A stretch of 64,000 nucleotides of DNA from JADJOM01 sp963817435 (GTDB lineage Bacteria; Gemmatimonadota; Gemmatimonadetes; Gemmatimonadales; GWC2-71-9): positions 868,001 to 932,000 of the forward strand of contig CAWFNY010000002.1 in NCBI GenBank assembly GCA_963817435.1, in the 5' to 3' direction. Positions 1 to 9,888 of this stretch are shown in pieces. Position numbers and translations under genes: made by a program. The notes under the pieces were generated by a model. It was not told where the DNA came from and did not search any database. It worked only from the letters and a program-made list of their open reading frames with translations. Numbering within the stretch: position 1 is the stretch's first letter; every line of letters starts with the position of its first letter.

Positions 1-690
1 GTGGGCCGGCGCCGGCATGGCGCCCCCGCGCGGGTCGCGTTCGTCGCCCACGTGGCCGGGGTCAGCGGTCTCGAGGGCATCACCGAAATGCACGTGGGGG
101 AACAGGGATACGTCGGACTGAATCGCATCGCGACCGACGTCGCCAATGTGGCGCTGGTGGTACCGCGGCATGTGGCGTCCGCAGCCCGCGGCGACGTCCA
201 CGGATTCTTCTTTTCGATGGTCGAGCGGTTCCCGGGCGTGCGGGGCCGGGTGCATCGCTCGCGACTGGTGCGGGAGGTGCTCGTGACCGGGCCATTCGCG
301 GCCTGGTCCGGACGGGTCGTCACGGACGGCGCACTGCTGGTCGGCGACGCGGCGGACTTCTTCGACCCCTTTACCGGCGAGGGAATCGGCACCGCGCTCT
401 GCGGAGCGGAACTCGCGGCGGACGCCGCGGGAGCGGCACTCGCGAGACCGGGGCCGGTCACCGCCGCGTCGCTCCAGCGCTACCGCGTCGCGAGACGAGC
501 CGCCTTTCTCGGCAAGTGGACCGTCGAACGGCTTGTGGGGTATGGGATGCTCGTGCCCGCACTCTTCGATCGCGCCGTGGGCCGGCTCGAGCGCCGCGGG
601 CTCGCCGACACCTTCATCGGCGTCACCGGCGACTACGTCCCGGCCCGCGCCGTCCTGAACCCCTGGTTCCTCGCCCGGATGGTCCTGTGA
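1..690 (+). CDS. FAD-dependent oxidoreductase, C-terminal part (cut by left edge)
   Basis: This is the C-terminal part of a flavoprotein of the geranylgeranyl reductase / aromatic hydroxylase fold. The visible hallmark is a GDAADFFDPFTGEGIG stretch near residues 118-133, the second FAD-binding motif (GD plus the flavin-contacting segment) of this superfamily. The N-terminal GxGxxG Rossmann motif is missing, so the gene must begin left of the window and the GTG at base 1 is not a true start. It ends in TGA overlapping the GTG start of the flavin reductase gene, so the two are probably co-translated. It likely oxidises or reduces a polyketide- or lipid-derived substrate; the substrate is not determinable here. 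Confidence 0.8.
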   Translation: MGRRRHGAPARVAFVAHVAGVSGLEGITEMHVGEQGYVGLNRIATDVANVALVVPRHVASAARGDVHGFFFSMVERFPGVRGRVHRSRLVREVLVTGPFAAWSGRVVTDGALLVGDAADFFDPFTGEGIGTALCGAELAADAAGAALARPGPVTAASLQRYRVARRAAFLGKWTVERLVGYGMLVPALFDRAVGRLERRGLADTFIGVTGDYVPARAVLNPWFLARMVL

Positions 691-1178
691 GCCGCCCCGA
701 CATCGATGGCGCCGACTTCCGCCAGCTGCTTGGCCGCTTCGCGACGGGCGTCACGGTGCTGACGACGCGCGACCACAGCGGCAATCCGGTGGGGATGACC
801 GCCTCGAGCCTCGCGTCCGTCTCGCTCTCGCCGCCGCTGGTCTCGGTGTGCGTGGATGTGTCGGCGGACATGCACCGCGCGCTCTCCTCGAGCGGAGACT
901 TCGTCATCAACATCCTGGCCGCCGATCAGGTCGAACTCTCGCACCGCTTCGCGCGGGTCTCCGCGGAGGCGCGCTTCCAGAACGTCCCGTGGCGCGAGAC
1001 CCCGGACGGGCTCATCGTCCTCGAGCAGGTGCTCGCGCACATCGAGTGCGACCGCTACGCCGATTTCCCCCTCGGGGATCACACCCTCTTCGTGGGCCGG
1101 GTGACGGGTGGTGCCGCCGGCGACGGCGAACCGCTGCTCTATTTCCGGGGCGGCTACGGCTCGCTCCGCCGGCCATGA
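687..1178 (+). CDS. flavin reductase family protein (FMN-binding)
   Basis: The 163-residue product matches the flavin reductase-like FMN-binding split-barrel family. It has the typical N-terminal FATGVTVLTT segment, a GMTASS motif that contacts FMN phosphate, and an H-x-LFVGRV segment near the C-terminus. Such enzymes supply reduced flavin to partner monooxygenases, or act directly as short-chain flavin oxidoreductases. The GTG start at 687 overlaps the upstream stop (GTGA), and the stop overlaps the next ATG (ATGA), so it sits in a tightly coupled operon with the flavoprotein and methyltransferase. Length is normal for the family. Confidence 0.88.
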   Translation: MSRPDIDGADFRQLLGRFATGVTVLTTRDHSGNPVGMTASSLASVSLSPPLVSVCVDVSADMHRALSSSGDFVINILAADQVELSHRFARVSAEARFQNVPWRETPDGLIVLEQVLAHIECDRYADFPLGDHTLFVGRVTGGAAGDGEPLLYFRGGYGSLRRP

Positions 1179-1879
1179 TCCCCGCGCCCCTGCTCGCCCC
1201 GATCGGCGATGAGCTGCTCGACCACCCCGACGCGGACCCGCGGGTGGTGCGCGACTCCCTGCACCACATCGCCCGATCCAATCGCTGGTTCGGGGGCTGG
1301 TGGGCGGTGCGCCACGGACTGGGGCGTGTCCTCGGCACGGCGCCACACCAGCGACCGCTCACCCTGCTCGACATCGGCACCGGCCTCGCCGACCTGCCCC
1401 GCGCCGCGGTGGCGTGGGCCGCGAGGCGTGGCATCACCATGGTGCCGCTGGGACTCGAGCGGCACCGCACCGCCGCCGCGCTCGCCAGCCAGCACGGCGT
1501 CGCCACGCTGCTTGGATGCGCGGGCGCACTGCCGGTGCGGGCAAAGAGCGTGGACGTGGTCATCGCCAGCCAGCTGGTGCATCACCTCGCGCCGGAGGCG
1601 ATCGTGGCGTTCTGTCGCGAGGCCGATCGCATCGCCCGGCTGGGTGTCGTGATCGCCGACCTGCGCCGCTCGCGCTGGGCCATGGCCGGCTTCTGGGTTG
1701 GTTCCCGCCTGCTCGGCTTCGATCATGCAACCCGCGCGGACGGACTGACGTCGGTGCGGCGCGGATTCACCGCCGCGGAGCTGGCCGCGCTGCTCGGGCG
1801 CGCCGGGGTGCGCGGGCGCGTCGAACGGACGCCCGGGTTCCGGCTGGTCGCCACCTGGACCCCGCAGGTCCCGGCATGA
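1175..1879 (+). CDS. class I SAM-dependent methyltransferase
   Basis: The 234-residue product carries the nucleotide-binding motif I (LLDIGTGLADLP, around residues 64-75) and later methyltransferase motifs (VDVVIASQLVHHL, around residues 126-138) of UbiE-like small-molecule methyltransferases. It overlaps both neighbours by 4 bases (ATGA), which indicates translational coupling. Its place between a flavin reductase and an SRPBCC protein suggests tailoring of an aromatic or quinone-like product. No substrate can be assigned from sequence alone. Confidence 0.82.
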   Translation: MIPAPLLAPIGDELLDHPDADPRVVRDSLHHIARSNRWFGGWWAVRHGLGRVLGTAPHQRPLTLLDIGTGLADLPRAAVAWAARRGITMVPLGLERHRTAAALASQHGVATLLGCAGALPVRAKSVDVVIASQLVHHLAPEAIVAFCREADRIARLGVVIADLRRSRWAMAGFWVGSRLLGFDHATRADGLTSVRRGFTAAELAALLGRAGVRGRVERTPGFRLVATWTPQVPA

Positions 1880-2328
1880 TCACCGTGGACGAACGGCGCA
1901 TCGCCGCCGCACCGGCCGTGGTGTTCGAGGCGGCGCAGGATGTCGAGCGGTGGCCCGCGATCCTGCCGCACTACCGCTGGGTCACCATGCAGGAGCGCCG
2001 CCCGGACGGGGGGGTCGTGGAGATGAGCGCCAATCGCCCCTTCGGTCCGCTCAACTGGCCCACCTGGTGGGTCTCGGAGATGTGGATTGACCGGGCGCGG
2101 ATGGAGGTGCGCTATACCCACGTGCGCGGCATCACGCGCGGCATGGACGTCGTCTGGCGCATCGTGCCGGACGGCTCCGGCTCGCACGTCACCATCGTGC
2201 ACACCTGGACCGGGCCACGCTGGCCGCTCATCTCGTGGATCGCGGCAAACTGGGTGATCGGCCCCGTCTTCGTCCACGGCATCGCCTCGCGGACGCTCGC
2301 GGGGATCGCCCGGGCGGTGACGCAATAG
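1876..2328 (+). CDS. SRPBCC family protein (cyclase/START-like)
   Basis: The 150-residue protein begins with the polyketide-cyclase-like pattern 'DERRIAAAPAVVFEAAQDVERWP', here split by its features: a first beta strand, helix and the W-P-x-x-L-P-H segment. That is typical of START/SRPBCC ligand-binding folds such as polyketide cyclases and CoxG-like proteins. A C-terminal hydrophobic amphipathic helix follows. The ATG at 1876 overlaps the upstream stop (ATGA). Context with methyltransferase, flavoproteins and a ketosynthase supports a role in binding or cyclising a hydrophobic intermediate. That role is inferred. Confidence 0.78.
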   Translation: MITVDERRIAAAPAVVFEAAQDVERWPAILPHYRWVTMQERRPDGGVVEMSANRPFGPLNWPTWWVSEMWIDRARMEVRYTHVRGITRGMDVVWRIVPDGSGSHVTIVHTWTGPRWPLISWIAANWVIGPVFVHGIASRTLAGIARAVTQ

Positions 2329-2393
2329 AAGGGAAGTAAGGGCGCACGGCGGTGCGCGCCAACGTTGCATCCTCACACGGAAGGTATCTGGCC

Positions 2394-3647
2394 ATGGTCT
2401 CGAGCCCACGCCGCGTCGTCATCACCGGGATCGGGGCCGTCACGCCCATCGGCATCGGCGTCGAGGCGCTGTGGACCGGACTTCAGGCGCGCCGCTCGGT
2501 GGTCGGCCCGGTCACCCGGTTCGATCCCTCCCCGTTCCGGACCCGGATCGCGGCGCAGGTGCCGGACTTCCACGCGACCGACTTCATGGAGGCGCGGCGG
2601 ACGAAGCGTCTCGATCGCTTCGGACAGTTCAGTATCGCGGCGGCACGGATGGCGATCGAGGACGCCGGCCTCGACCTGGCGCGCGAGGACCGCGACATGG
2701 TCGGCGCCATGATGGGCACCGCGCTCGGCGGAATCGGGTACGCCGAGGAGCAGTACCCGAACTACATGAGGGAGGGGGTGCGGGGCGTGGATCCGGCGCT
2801 GGCGCTGATGGTCTTCGCCGGTGCGGCGAGCTGCAATCTCGCGATCGAATTTGGCGTGAGCGGTCCCAACAGCACCAACGGCATGAGCTGCGCTTCGGGC
2901 ACGATGGCCATCGGGGATGGGTTCCGCGCGATCGTCCGCGGCGAAGCCGACGTGATGCTGGCCGGCGGCGCCGAGGCGCCGCTCGCCCCGCTCTGCTACG
3001 GCTCGTTCGCGATCATCCGCGCGATGTCCACCCGCAACGAGGATCCGGCGCAGGCCAGCCGCCCCTTCGACAAGGGCCGCGACGGGTTTGTCATGGCTGA
3101 AGGCGCGGCGATCCTGATCCTCGAGGAGCGGGGCCGGGCGGTCGCGCGCGGGGCCCGCATCTATGGCGAGATCCTCGGCTATGGCACCAACAACGACGCG
3201 CACCACATGACCGCGCCGCGTCCCGATGGGCGCCAGGCCGCCCGCGCAATGCGAATGGCGCTCGCCGAGGCTCGTCTCTCGCCCGGGGAGATCGGCTACA
3301 TCAATGCGCACGGCTCCTCGACGCCGCTCAACGATCCGACCGAAACCGGCGCCATTCGCCAGGTGTTCGGCGAGGGGGCGGCCGCGATCCCGATCAGCGG
3401 CACCAAGGGCTACTACGGACACGCGCTCGGCGCGAGCGGTGCGTTCGAGGCCGCCATCTGCGCCGTCGCCAGCCAGCGCCGGTGGCTGCCGCCGACGGTG
3501 AATCTCACCGAGCCGGACCCGACCTGCGACCTGGCCTACCTCACCGGCGAGGGCCGCTCCGCCGATCCGGAGTTCCTGCTCAGCAATTCGTTCGGGTTCG
3601 GCGGCATCAACGCCTGCCTGGTCTTCCGCCGGGAGGACGGGCGATAG
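2394..3647 (+). CDS. beta-ketoacyl-ACP synthase (KAS II / FabF-like)
   Basis: A 417-residue thiolase-fold condensing enzyme. The start ATG at 2394 gives the usual N-terminus (RRVVITGIGAVTPIG) and is preceded by GGAAGG about 11 bases upstream; an upstream in-frame GTG at 2352 is less likely. The Cys-His-His catalytic set is intact: C166 in the MSCASGT nucleophile elbow, His in NAHGSSTPLND and His in KGYYGHALGASG. FabF elongates acyl-ACP with malonyl-ACP. It follows four coupled biosynthetic genes, so it may be a dedicated ketosynthase for that pathway rather than the housekeeping FabF. An acyl carrier protein gene is not seen next to it. Confidence 0.88.
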   Translation: MVSSPRRVVITGIGAVTPIGIGVEALWTGLQARRSVVGPVTRFDPSPFRTRIAAQVPDFHATDFMEARRTKRLDRFGQFSIAAARMAIEDAGLDLAREDRDMVGAMMGTALGGIGYAEEQYPNYMREGVRGVDPALALMVFAGAASCNLAIEFGVSGPNSTNGMSCASGTMAIGDGFRAIVRGEADVMLAGGAEAPLAPLCYGSFAIIRAMSTRNEDPAQASRPFDKGRDGFVMAEGAAILILEERGRAVARGARIYGEILGYGTNNDAHHMTAPRPDGRQAARAMRMALAEARLSPGEIGYINAHGSSTPLNDPTETGAIRQVFGEGAAAIPISGTKGYYGHALGASGAFEAAICAVASQRRWLPPTVNLTEPDPTCDLAYLTGEGRSADPEFLLSNSFGFGGINACLVFRREDGR

Positions 3648-3685
3648 TAGAATCCTCGCGCCCTCAACCTGGTACGGACCCCTCC

Positions 3686-4357
3686 ATGTACAGACTCTCC
3701 GGTCGTCTGGTTGCCGAAGCCATCGGCACCTTCGCCCTGATCTTCTTCGGCTGCGGTGCCGTCGTCGTCAACGTCATGTCCGGCGCGGGCTATGGCCTGC
3801 TCGGCATCGCCCTGGCAAATGCGCTGGCGTTCGGCGTCATGATCACGGCCACGATGAACGTCTCGGGTGGACATCTCAATCCCGCGGTCACGCTCGGCCT
3901 GCTGAGCATCAAGCGCATCGACGCCGGCAGTGCCGCGGCGTACGTGGTGGCGCAGCTCGCCGGCGCGGTGCTCGGCGCGTTTACGCTCAAGGCGGTCCTC
4001 CCCCCGGCCATGGCCGTGACCGGCACGCTTGGCACGCCCGCGCTGGCCAACACGATGAGCCTCCCGGGCGGCATCGCGCTGGAGGCGGTGCTCACCTTCT
4101 TCCTGATGTCGGCGGTGATGGGCACGGCTGTCGCGAAGGACGCGCCGAAGGTGGGTGGCCTCGGGATCGGCCTGGTTCTGCTGGTCGGCATCCTCGCCGG
4201 CGGCCCGCTCACCGGCGCCGCGATGAACCCCGCCCGCGCCTTCGGGCCGGCTCTGCTCAGCGGGACCTGGTACGCTCAGCCGGTCTGGTGGATCGGCCCG
4301 ATCGTGGGCGCGGTGGTGGCGGCGCAGCTGTGGGAGCGGGTCATCCTGAAGCAGTAG
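3686..4357 (+). CDS. aqpZ: aquaporin Z-like water channel
   Basis: The 223-residue MIP-family membrane protein has both channel-lining NPA boxes, HLNPAVT at residues 63-69 and MNPARAFG at 180-187. The second box is followed by Arg then Ala-Phe rather than the Asp found in glycerol facilitators, which favours a water channel. Six membrane helices and the EAIGTFALIFFGCG first helix are typical. The start ATG at 3686 is in frame after a leaderless-looking 38-base gap from the ketosynthase gene. A hairpin terminator follows. Confidence 0.93.
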   Translation: MYRLSGRLVAEAIGTFALIFFGCGAVVVNVMSGAGYGLLGIALANALAFGVMITATMNVSGGHLNPAVTLGLLSIKRIDAGSAAAYVVAQLAGAVLGAFTLKAVLPPAMAVTGTLGTPALANTMSLPGGIALEAVLTFFLMSAVMGTAVAKDAPKVGGLGIGLVLLVGILAGGPLTGAAMNPARAFGPALLSGTWYAQPVWWIGPIVGAVVAAQLWERVILKQ

Positions 4358-4380
4358 GTCCTCCGAGTTCACAAACCGAA

Positions 4381-4413
4381 CGGGGCGGACACCGGTGACC
4401 GGTGCCCGCCCCG
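4381..4413. terminator. convergent hairpin terminator between aqpZ and ccm genes
   Basis: An inverted repeat of CGGGGCGG with CCGCCCCG flanks an inner CACCGGT/ACCGGTG palindrome. It lies between the aqpZ stop and the end of the minus-strand ccm operon, so it can serve both directions. No clear T-run is present, so it is a hairpin call rather than a classic intrinsic terminator. Confidence 0.6.
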
Positions 4414-4441
4414 CTGTCATCTGCAGGCACTGTCCGTGGCG

Positions 4442-4555
4442 CTATCGCTTCGCCTTGGCCGCCCGCCTGATCAGTACGATCGCATAAAGCAGGTACAGGA
4501 CGCCGGCCACCACGTAGGCGGCCGTCAGGTAGCCGGAGTTGCTGTCAGGCGGCAT
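4442..4555 (-). CDS. ccmD: CcmD-like small heme exporter protein
   Basis: A 37-residue reading frame starts at the ATG at 4555 and overlaps the ccmC stop by 11 bases. It encodes a short polar N-terminus with a Gly-Tyr pair, one hydrophobic segment (about residues 12-29) and a basic tail (RRAAKAKR). This is the usual plan of CcmD, the single-span subunit that helps release holo-CcmE from the CcmABC complex. It was identified from its position, size and topology, since CcmD sequences are poorly conserved. Confidence 0.75.
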   Translation of the reverse strand: MPPDSNSGYLTAAYVVAGVLYLLYAIVLIRRAAKAKR

Positions 4556-5246
4556 CGGCGGCCTCGCGGTTGTCCTGGACGAGCTGGATGGCGTAGCGCA
4601 GCGTCACGAAGCCGAGGTAGAGCAGCAGCGCCGCGCCGAAGCCCAGCATCAGCGCCCGCAGCATCACCGGCGGAAGGCTCGGCTCACTGGGCTTGAGGAC
4701 GATGGGCTGGGGATGAAGCCCCCGCCAGAGGTAGACGCTGAGATGGATGAATGGCACCAGCACCAGGCCCATGATGCCGAGGATCGCGCTGAAGCGGGCG
4801 CGCTCGAGAGGGTCGCGGATCGCGGCCCGCATCGTCTGGTAGCCGAGCAGCAGGAAGAAGAGAAAGAGCGTCAGGGTGAGACGGCCGTCCCAGGTCCACC
4901 AGGCGCCCCAGATCGGCCGGGCCCAGATCGGCCCCGTGATCAGCGTGATGAGACAGAAGACGAGGGACACCTCCGCGCTCGCGGCGGCGAAGCGATCGAG
5001 TCGCGGATCGTGGAGCCAGAGGTACAAGAGGCCGGCGAGCGCGGTGGCGGGGACCGCCACCCAGAGCGCGACGAAGGCTGCGGGGACGTGCACGTAGAAG
5101 ATCTTCTGCGGCAGCCCCTGCGTGGCCTCCACCGGCGTGAACCGGAGCGCCACCAGCATCGCGCCCGCGACGGCGAGCAGGCCCAGTACGGTGAGCACCT
5201 CACCCCGGATGATCAGGGAGCGCGCGGTACCCGCATCAGCGGTCAT
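4545..5246 (-). CDS. ccmC: heme exporter / cytochrome c maturation protein CcmC
   Basis: The 233-residue integral membrane protein carries the tryptophan-rich WWD signature (GAWWTWDGR, near residues 115-123) of heme-handling proteins and several membrane spans. A His occurs in the KIFYVHVPAA segment before the WWD region and another in VPFIHLSVY after it, matching the conserved heme-ligand histidines of CcmC. CcmC loads heme onto the chaperone CcmE. Its ATG overlaps the ccmB stop (ATGA). No ccmE, ccmF or ccmH gene lies in the window. Confidence 0.92.
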   Translation of the reverse strand: MTADAGTARSLIIRGEVLTVLGLLAVAGAMLVALRFTPVEATQGLPQKIFYVHVPAAFVALWVAVPATALAGLLYLWLHDPRLDRFAAASAEVSLVFCLITLITGPIWARPIWGAWWTWDGRLTLTLFLFFLLLGYQTMRAAIRDPLERARFSAILGIMGLVLVPFIHLSVYLWRGLHPQPIVLKPSEPSLPPVMLRALMLGFGAALLLYLGFVTLRYAIQLVQDNREAADAA

Positions 5247-5923
5247 TCATCCACCACGGCGGAAAAGAGAAGCACGGCCAGCGTAATGAACACGACGTCA
5301 TAGACCGCGAGGAACCTAAGGCCGTCCACGACCTCGCTCAACGGGCGGCCGCCGAACAGCGGCACGGTGGTCTTCACCGCCAGGATGAGCGGAGGCACCA
5401 TGAACGGCAGCAGCAGCACCGGGAGCATCAGCTCCGCGAAGCGGGTCTTGACCACCATGGCGCTGAAGATCGTGCCCACCGCCACGAAGCCCATCGTCGC
5501 CAGCAGCATCGTGAGCAGCAGCCCGGGCAGCGCGTGTCCGAGGCCCAGGTTGAAGAAGAGCACGAAGAGCGGCAGCGCGATCGCCTCGACGACCAGGACG
5601 AAGGCGAGGTTGGCGACGTACTTCCCGAGGTAGAGCACCTCGCGCGGCACCGGCGCGAGCAGCAGGCCGTCGAAGGCCCCGTGCTCCCGTTCCACCGTGA
5701 ACGCGCGGTTCATCGCCAGCACGGAGGCGAATGCGACCGTCACCCACAAGACGCTCGGCGCCAGATCGATGGTCGAGACCGCCGTCGGGTCGCGGGCGAA
5801 GTTGAACACCAGCAGCACCAGCGCCGCGAACACCGCGGCGGAGAGCAGGCTGGTGCGGCTGCGCAGCTCGAGGCGCAGATCCTTGCCCGCGATCACCAGG
5901 ATGAGCCGGAGGGAATTACCCAC
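5243..5923 (-). CDS. ccmB: heme exporter permease CcmB
   Basis: The 226-residue product is the membrane subunit of the CcmAB ABC complex. It has the characteristic N-terminal KDLRLELRSR cytoplasmic segment, an F-x-VEREHGAFDGLLLAPV stretch that contacts the ATPase, and about six membrane helices. The GTG at 5923 is the best start because it gives the standard CcmB N-terminus and overlaps the ccmA stop by 8 bases; the open frame continues further upstream but only in the shadow of ccmA. Confidence 0.9.
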   Translation of the reverse strand: MGNSLRLILVIAGKDLRLELRSRTSLLSAAVFAALVLLVFNFARDPTAVSTIDLAPSVLWVTVAFASVLAMNRAFTVEREHGAFDGLLLAPVPREVLYLGKYVANLAFVLVVEAIALPLFVLFFNLGLGHALPGLLLTMLLATMGFVAVGTIFSAMVVKTRFAELMLPVLLLPFMVPPLILAVKTTVPLFGGRPLSEVVDGLRFLAVYDVVFITLAVLLFSAVVDE

Positions 5924-6632
5924 GGGCCAGTTCCTGGTACGTGCGGTCGAATGCCGAGAGATTGTCCGGCCGCGGCGCATCGAGTGCCCAGCGGCCGCCC
6001 ACGAGAATGCCCACCCGGGTCGCGAGGTCCCACGCCTCACTGGCATGGTGGGTCACGATGACCATCGCGCGGTCGCCGCGATGGTGATCCCGGAGCAGCG
6101 CGCGCAACCGGTCGCCGGCGACGGCGTCGAGACCGGTGAACGGCTCGTCGAGCAACAGCACCGAGGGATCGTGCATCAGCGCCCTGGCGATGGCGGCCCG
6201 CTGCTGCATGCCACGACTGAGACTGCGCGGCCGGTCATCTCGCCGGTCCAGCAGCCCCTGGGCGGCGAGCGCCGCCTCGGCGCGGGCACGCGGGTCGGGC
6301 ACGCCGTAGAGCCGTGCGGTGAAGAGCAGGTTCTCCAGCAACGTCAGCTCGTCGTAGAGCAGCGACTGATGCGAGAGCAGCCCGATCGGGCGCCGGGCAT
6401 CGGGATCGTCGCCGCTGAGCGTCCGCCCCGAGATCTGCACCGTGCCCGACTGCGGACGCAGCAGCCCGGCGAGGCTCCTGAGCAGCGTGGATTTCCCCGC
6501 GCCGTTGGGCCCGAGCACCAGCAGCACTTCGCCGGCGTGGAGCGTGAGATCGACCCCGCGCAGGGCGCGGACGGGGCCGTAGCTGCGGGTCAGTCCGCGC
6601 GCCTCCACCAGGGGCGCGTCAGCGGGCGGCAT
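5916..6632 (-). CDS. ccmA: heme exporter ATP-binding protein CcmA
   Basis: A 238-residue ABC ATPase with Walker A GPNGAGKST, a signature loop SLSRGMQQR and Walker B VLLLDEP. The variant signature S-R-G-M is typical of CcmA, as is the THH segment after the D-loop. It powers the CcmABC complex that acts on CcmE-bound heme. Its start overlaps the end of the upstream receiver-domain gene by 14 bases, which ties it to that gene in one transcript. Confidence 0.9.
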   Translation of the reverse strand: MPPADAPLVEARGLTRSYGPVRALRGVDLTLHAGEVLLVLGPNGAGKSTLLRSLAGLLRPQSGTVQISGRTLSGDDPDARRPIGLLSHQSLLYDELTLLENLLFTARLYGVPDPRARAEAALAAQGLLDRRDDRPRSLSRGMQQRAAIARALMHDPSVLLLDEPFTGLDAVAGDRLRALLRDHHRGDRAMVIVTHHASEAWDLATRVGILVGGRWALDAPRPDNLSAFDRTYQELARG

Positions 6633-6987
6633 CGATGTGCCGGCCGAGGTCCGCCAGATCGAATGGCTTCACGAGGTACGCAGAATGGGAGAGGTCGAGC
6701 ACCCGGAGCTGGGGCTCGAGACTGATGTAGGCGGAGGTGATGACCACCGGCAGTCCGGGCCTGACCACGCGCATGCGGCGCAGCAGCTCGATGCCATCGG
6801 TGTCCGGCAGCCGGAGATCCAGCACCACGACCTCCGGCCGGTGCGACGCGAGCAGGCTCAGTCCTTCGGCCCCCGACGCGGCGAAGGCCGCGTCGTACCG
6901 TGACGCGAATGCGCGTTCGTAGCTCTGGCGCAGGGCGGGCTCATCCTCGATGAAGAGCACCCGCCGACGGGACACGGTGTCGACCAT
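6619..6987 (-). CDS. single-domain response regulator receiver protein
   Basis: The 122-residue protein is a stand-alone CheY-like receiver. Acidic pocket ED (residues 14-15), phospho-acceptor Asp in VVLDLRLPDTDG, Ser/Thr switch ITSAY and Lys in LVKPFD are all present. There is no output domain. The gene lies between a STAS-protein gene and ccmA and overlaps ccmA by 14 bases. The cognate kinase is not adjacent. Its effect on cytochrome maturation, if any, is unknown. Confidence 0.85.
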   Translation of the reverse strand: MVDTVSRRRVLFIEDEPALRQSYERAFASRYDAAFAASGAEGLSLLASHRPEVVVLDLRLPDTDGIELLRRMRVVRPGLPVVITSAYISLEPQLRVLDLSHSAYLVKPFDLADLGRHIDAAR

Positions 6988-7002
6988 GCCCCGAATATAG
7001 CG

Positions 7003-7317
7003 CTAGGCGGCGTCCGCCTCGACTTCGAAGAGGTCGTCGAGCTTCGTCAGCACCAGCAGGAAGCGGAGCTCGTCGTTGGGCCGCTTGAGCACCACCACCT
7101 GCCGGCGCTCCGAAGCCTTGCGCTGGATCAGCATCAGCGCCCCGAGTCCCGCGGAGTCCACCGTGCGGGTGCCGCGCAGATCGACCACCAGGCGTCCGGT
7201 GCGCTCCGGCAACTGGTCCAGCATGCTGATGGCGCTCTGCCGGAAGGTGGTCCGGCTCTCCAGCCCGAGATGCTCCGGGGCCGAGAGTTCGAGAACGTTC
7301 GCTTGCGTGCTCTGCAT
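7003..7317 (-). CDS. STAS-domain protein (anti-sigma factor antagonist-like)
   Basis: The 104-residue product resembles SpoIIAA/RsbV-type STAS proteins. The core LVVDLRGTRTVDSAGLGALMLI contains the Asp-Ser pair at which these proteins are phosphorylated by an anti-sigma kinase. It lies 15 bases upstream of the receiver gene on the same strand. Partner-switch regulators often pair STAS and receiver proteins, so the two may work together; this is inferred. No RsbW-type kinase gene is nearby. Confidence 0.82.
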   Translation of the reverse strand: MQSTQANVLELSAPEHLGLESRTTFRQSAISMLDQLPERTGRLVVDLRGTRTVDSAGLGALMLIQRKASERRQVVVLKRPNDELRFLLVLTKLDDLFEVEADAA

Positions 7318-7848
7318 GGTCTGCCTCCAGCGCTCATAGGACTCGAGCGCGATGCCTCCGCCGGCCTGTCCTGCTTGCGGGGCGCATCGCGCTCGTCGCG
7401 CGGGGCACCCGCCTTCGGCACCGAGCTATCTCGGATGGCACTGGACCCTTGTGTCCAGCCCAGGCAGGCACGATGGCCTCCCCCCACCCCAGACCTCTAG
7501 TTTTGCGGCCCCGGATCACTCCGGGTGTGCTCTTATCGGGCGGATCAATTTCCAAGAGACCTTGTGGTCTCCGGCCCGTCAAAAGGCGAGGTCGGTGCCA
7601 GGAAGCCAAGTTGTGCATTCGGAAGGACTTGCGAACTGTCGTCGTGCGGCCGCAACGGCCCGGAACCTCGCATGGCGCGGCGGCGGTGTGCCAACTGCAA
7701 GCCCCCGTCAGCCCGGGACCCGGGGCCTGCTTTCGAGACATCTGTCGCGGCGCTCTTGCCCAAAGGGCTGAGGAGGGCGCATCCTCATGGCCACCGGTTC
7801 GGGCGACCCTCGTGGTCGCCCGCTTCATCCCTGCAGAGAGCCTAGCGC
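7318..7848. other. 531-bp intergenic region with several hairpins
   Basis: No convincing gene is visible between the divergent STAS gene and acs. On the plus strand the region holds perfect hairpins at 7441-7458 (CTGGAC/GTCCAG), 7510-7525 (CCCGGA/TCCGGG) and 7556-7571 (GAGACC/GGTCTC). It also has a strong one at 7801-7821. It must contain both divergent promoters and could carry a structured leader for acs. I recognise no known RNA family. Confidence 0.45.
7801..7821 (+). promoter_or_regulatory. 8-bp perfect hairpin in the acs leader
   Basis: GGGCGACC and GGTCGCCC form a perfect stem with a CTCGT loop, ending 27 bases before the acs start codon. There is no T-run, so it is not a standard terminator for acs. 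The same stem core recurs in the hairpin at 22805-22827. Confidence 0.5.
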
Positions 7849-9807
<1,959 letters not shown>

Positions 9808-9888
9808 CCCGCCGGGCGACCCGGTCTCCCCGTGACTATACTTCGTGCGAGCACGGACCCGTCGTCCAGACCTCCTTGGAGTGCACCG

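Noticed and set aside
4539..5303. Plus-strand open frame overlapping ccmC
   Set aside because: It is the antisense shadow of ccmC, low-complexity Arg/Glu/Asp-rich, without a domain.
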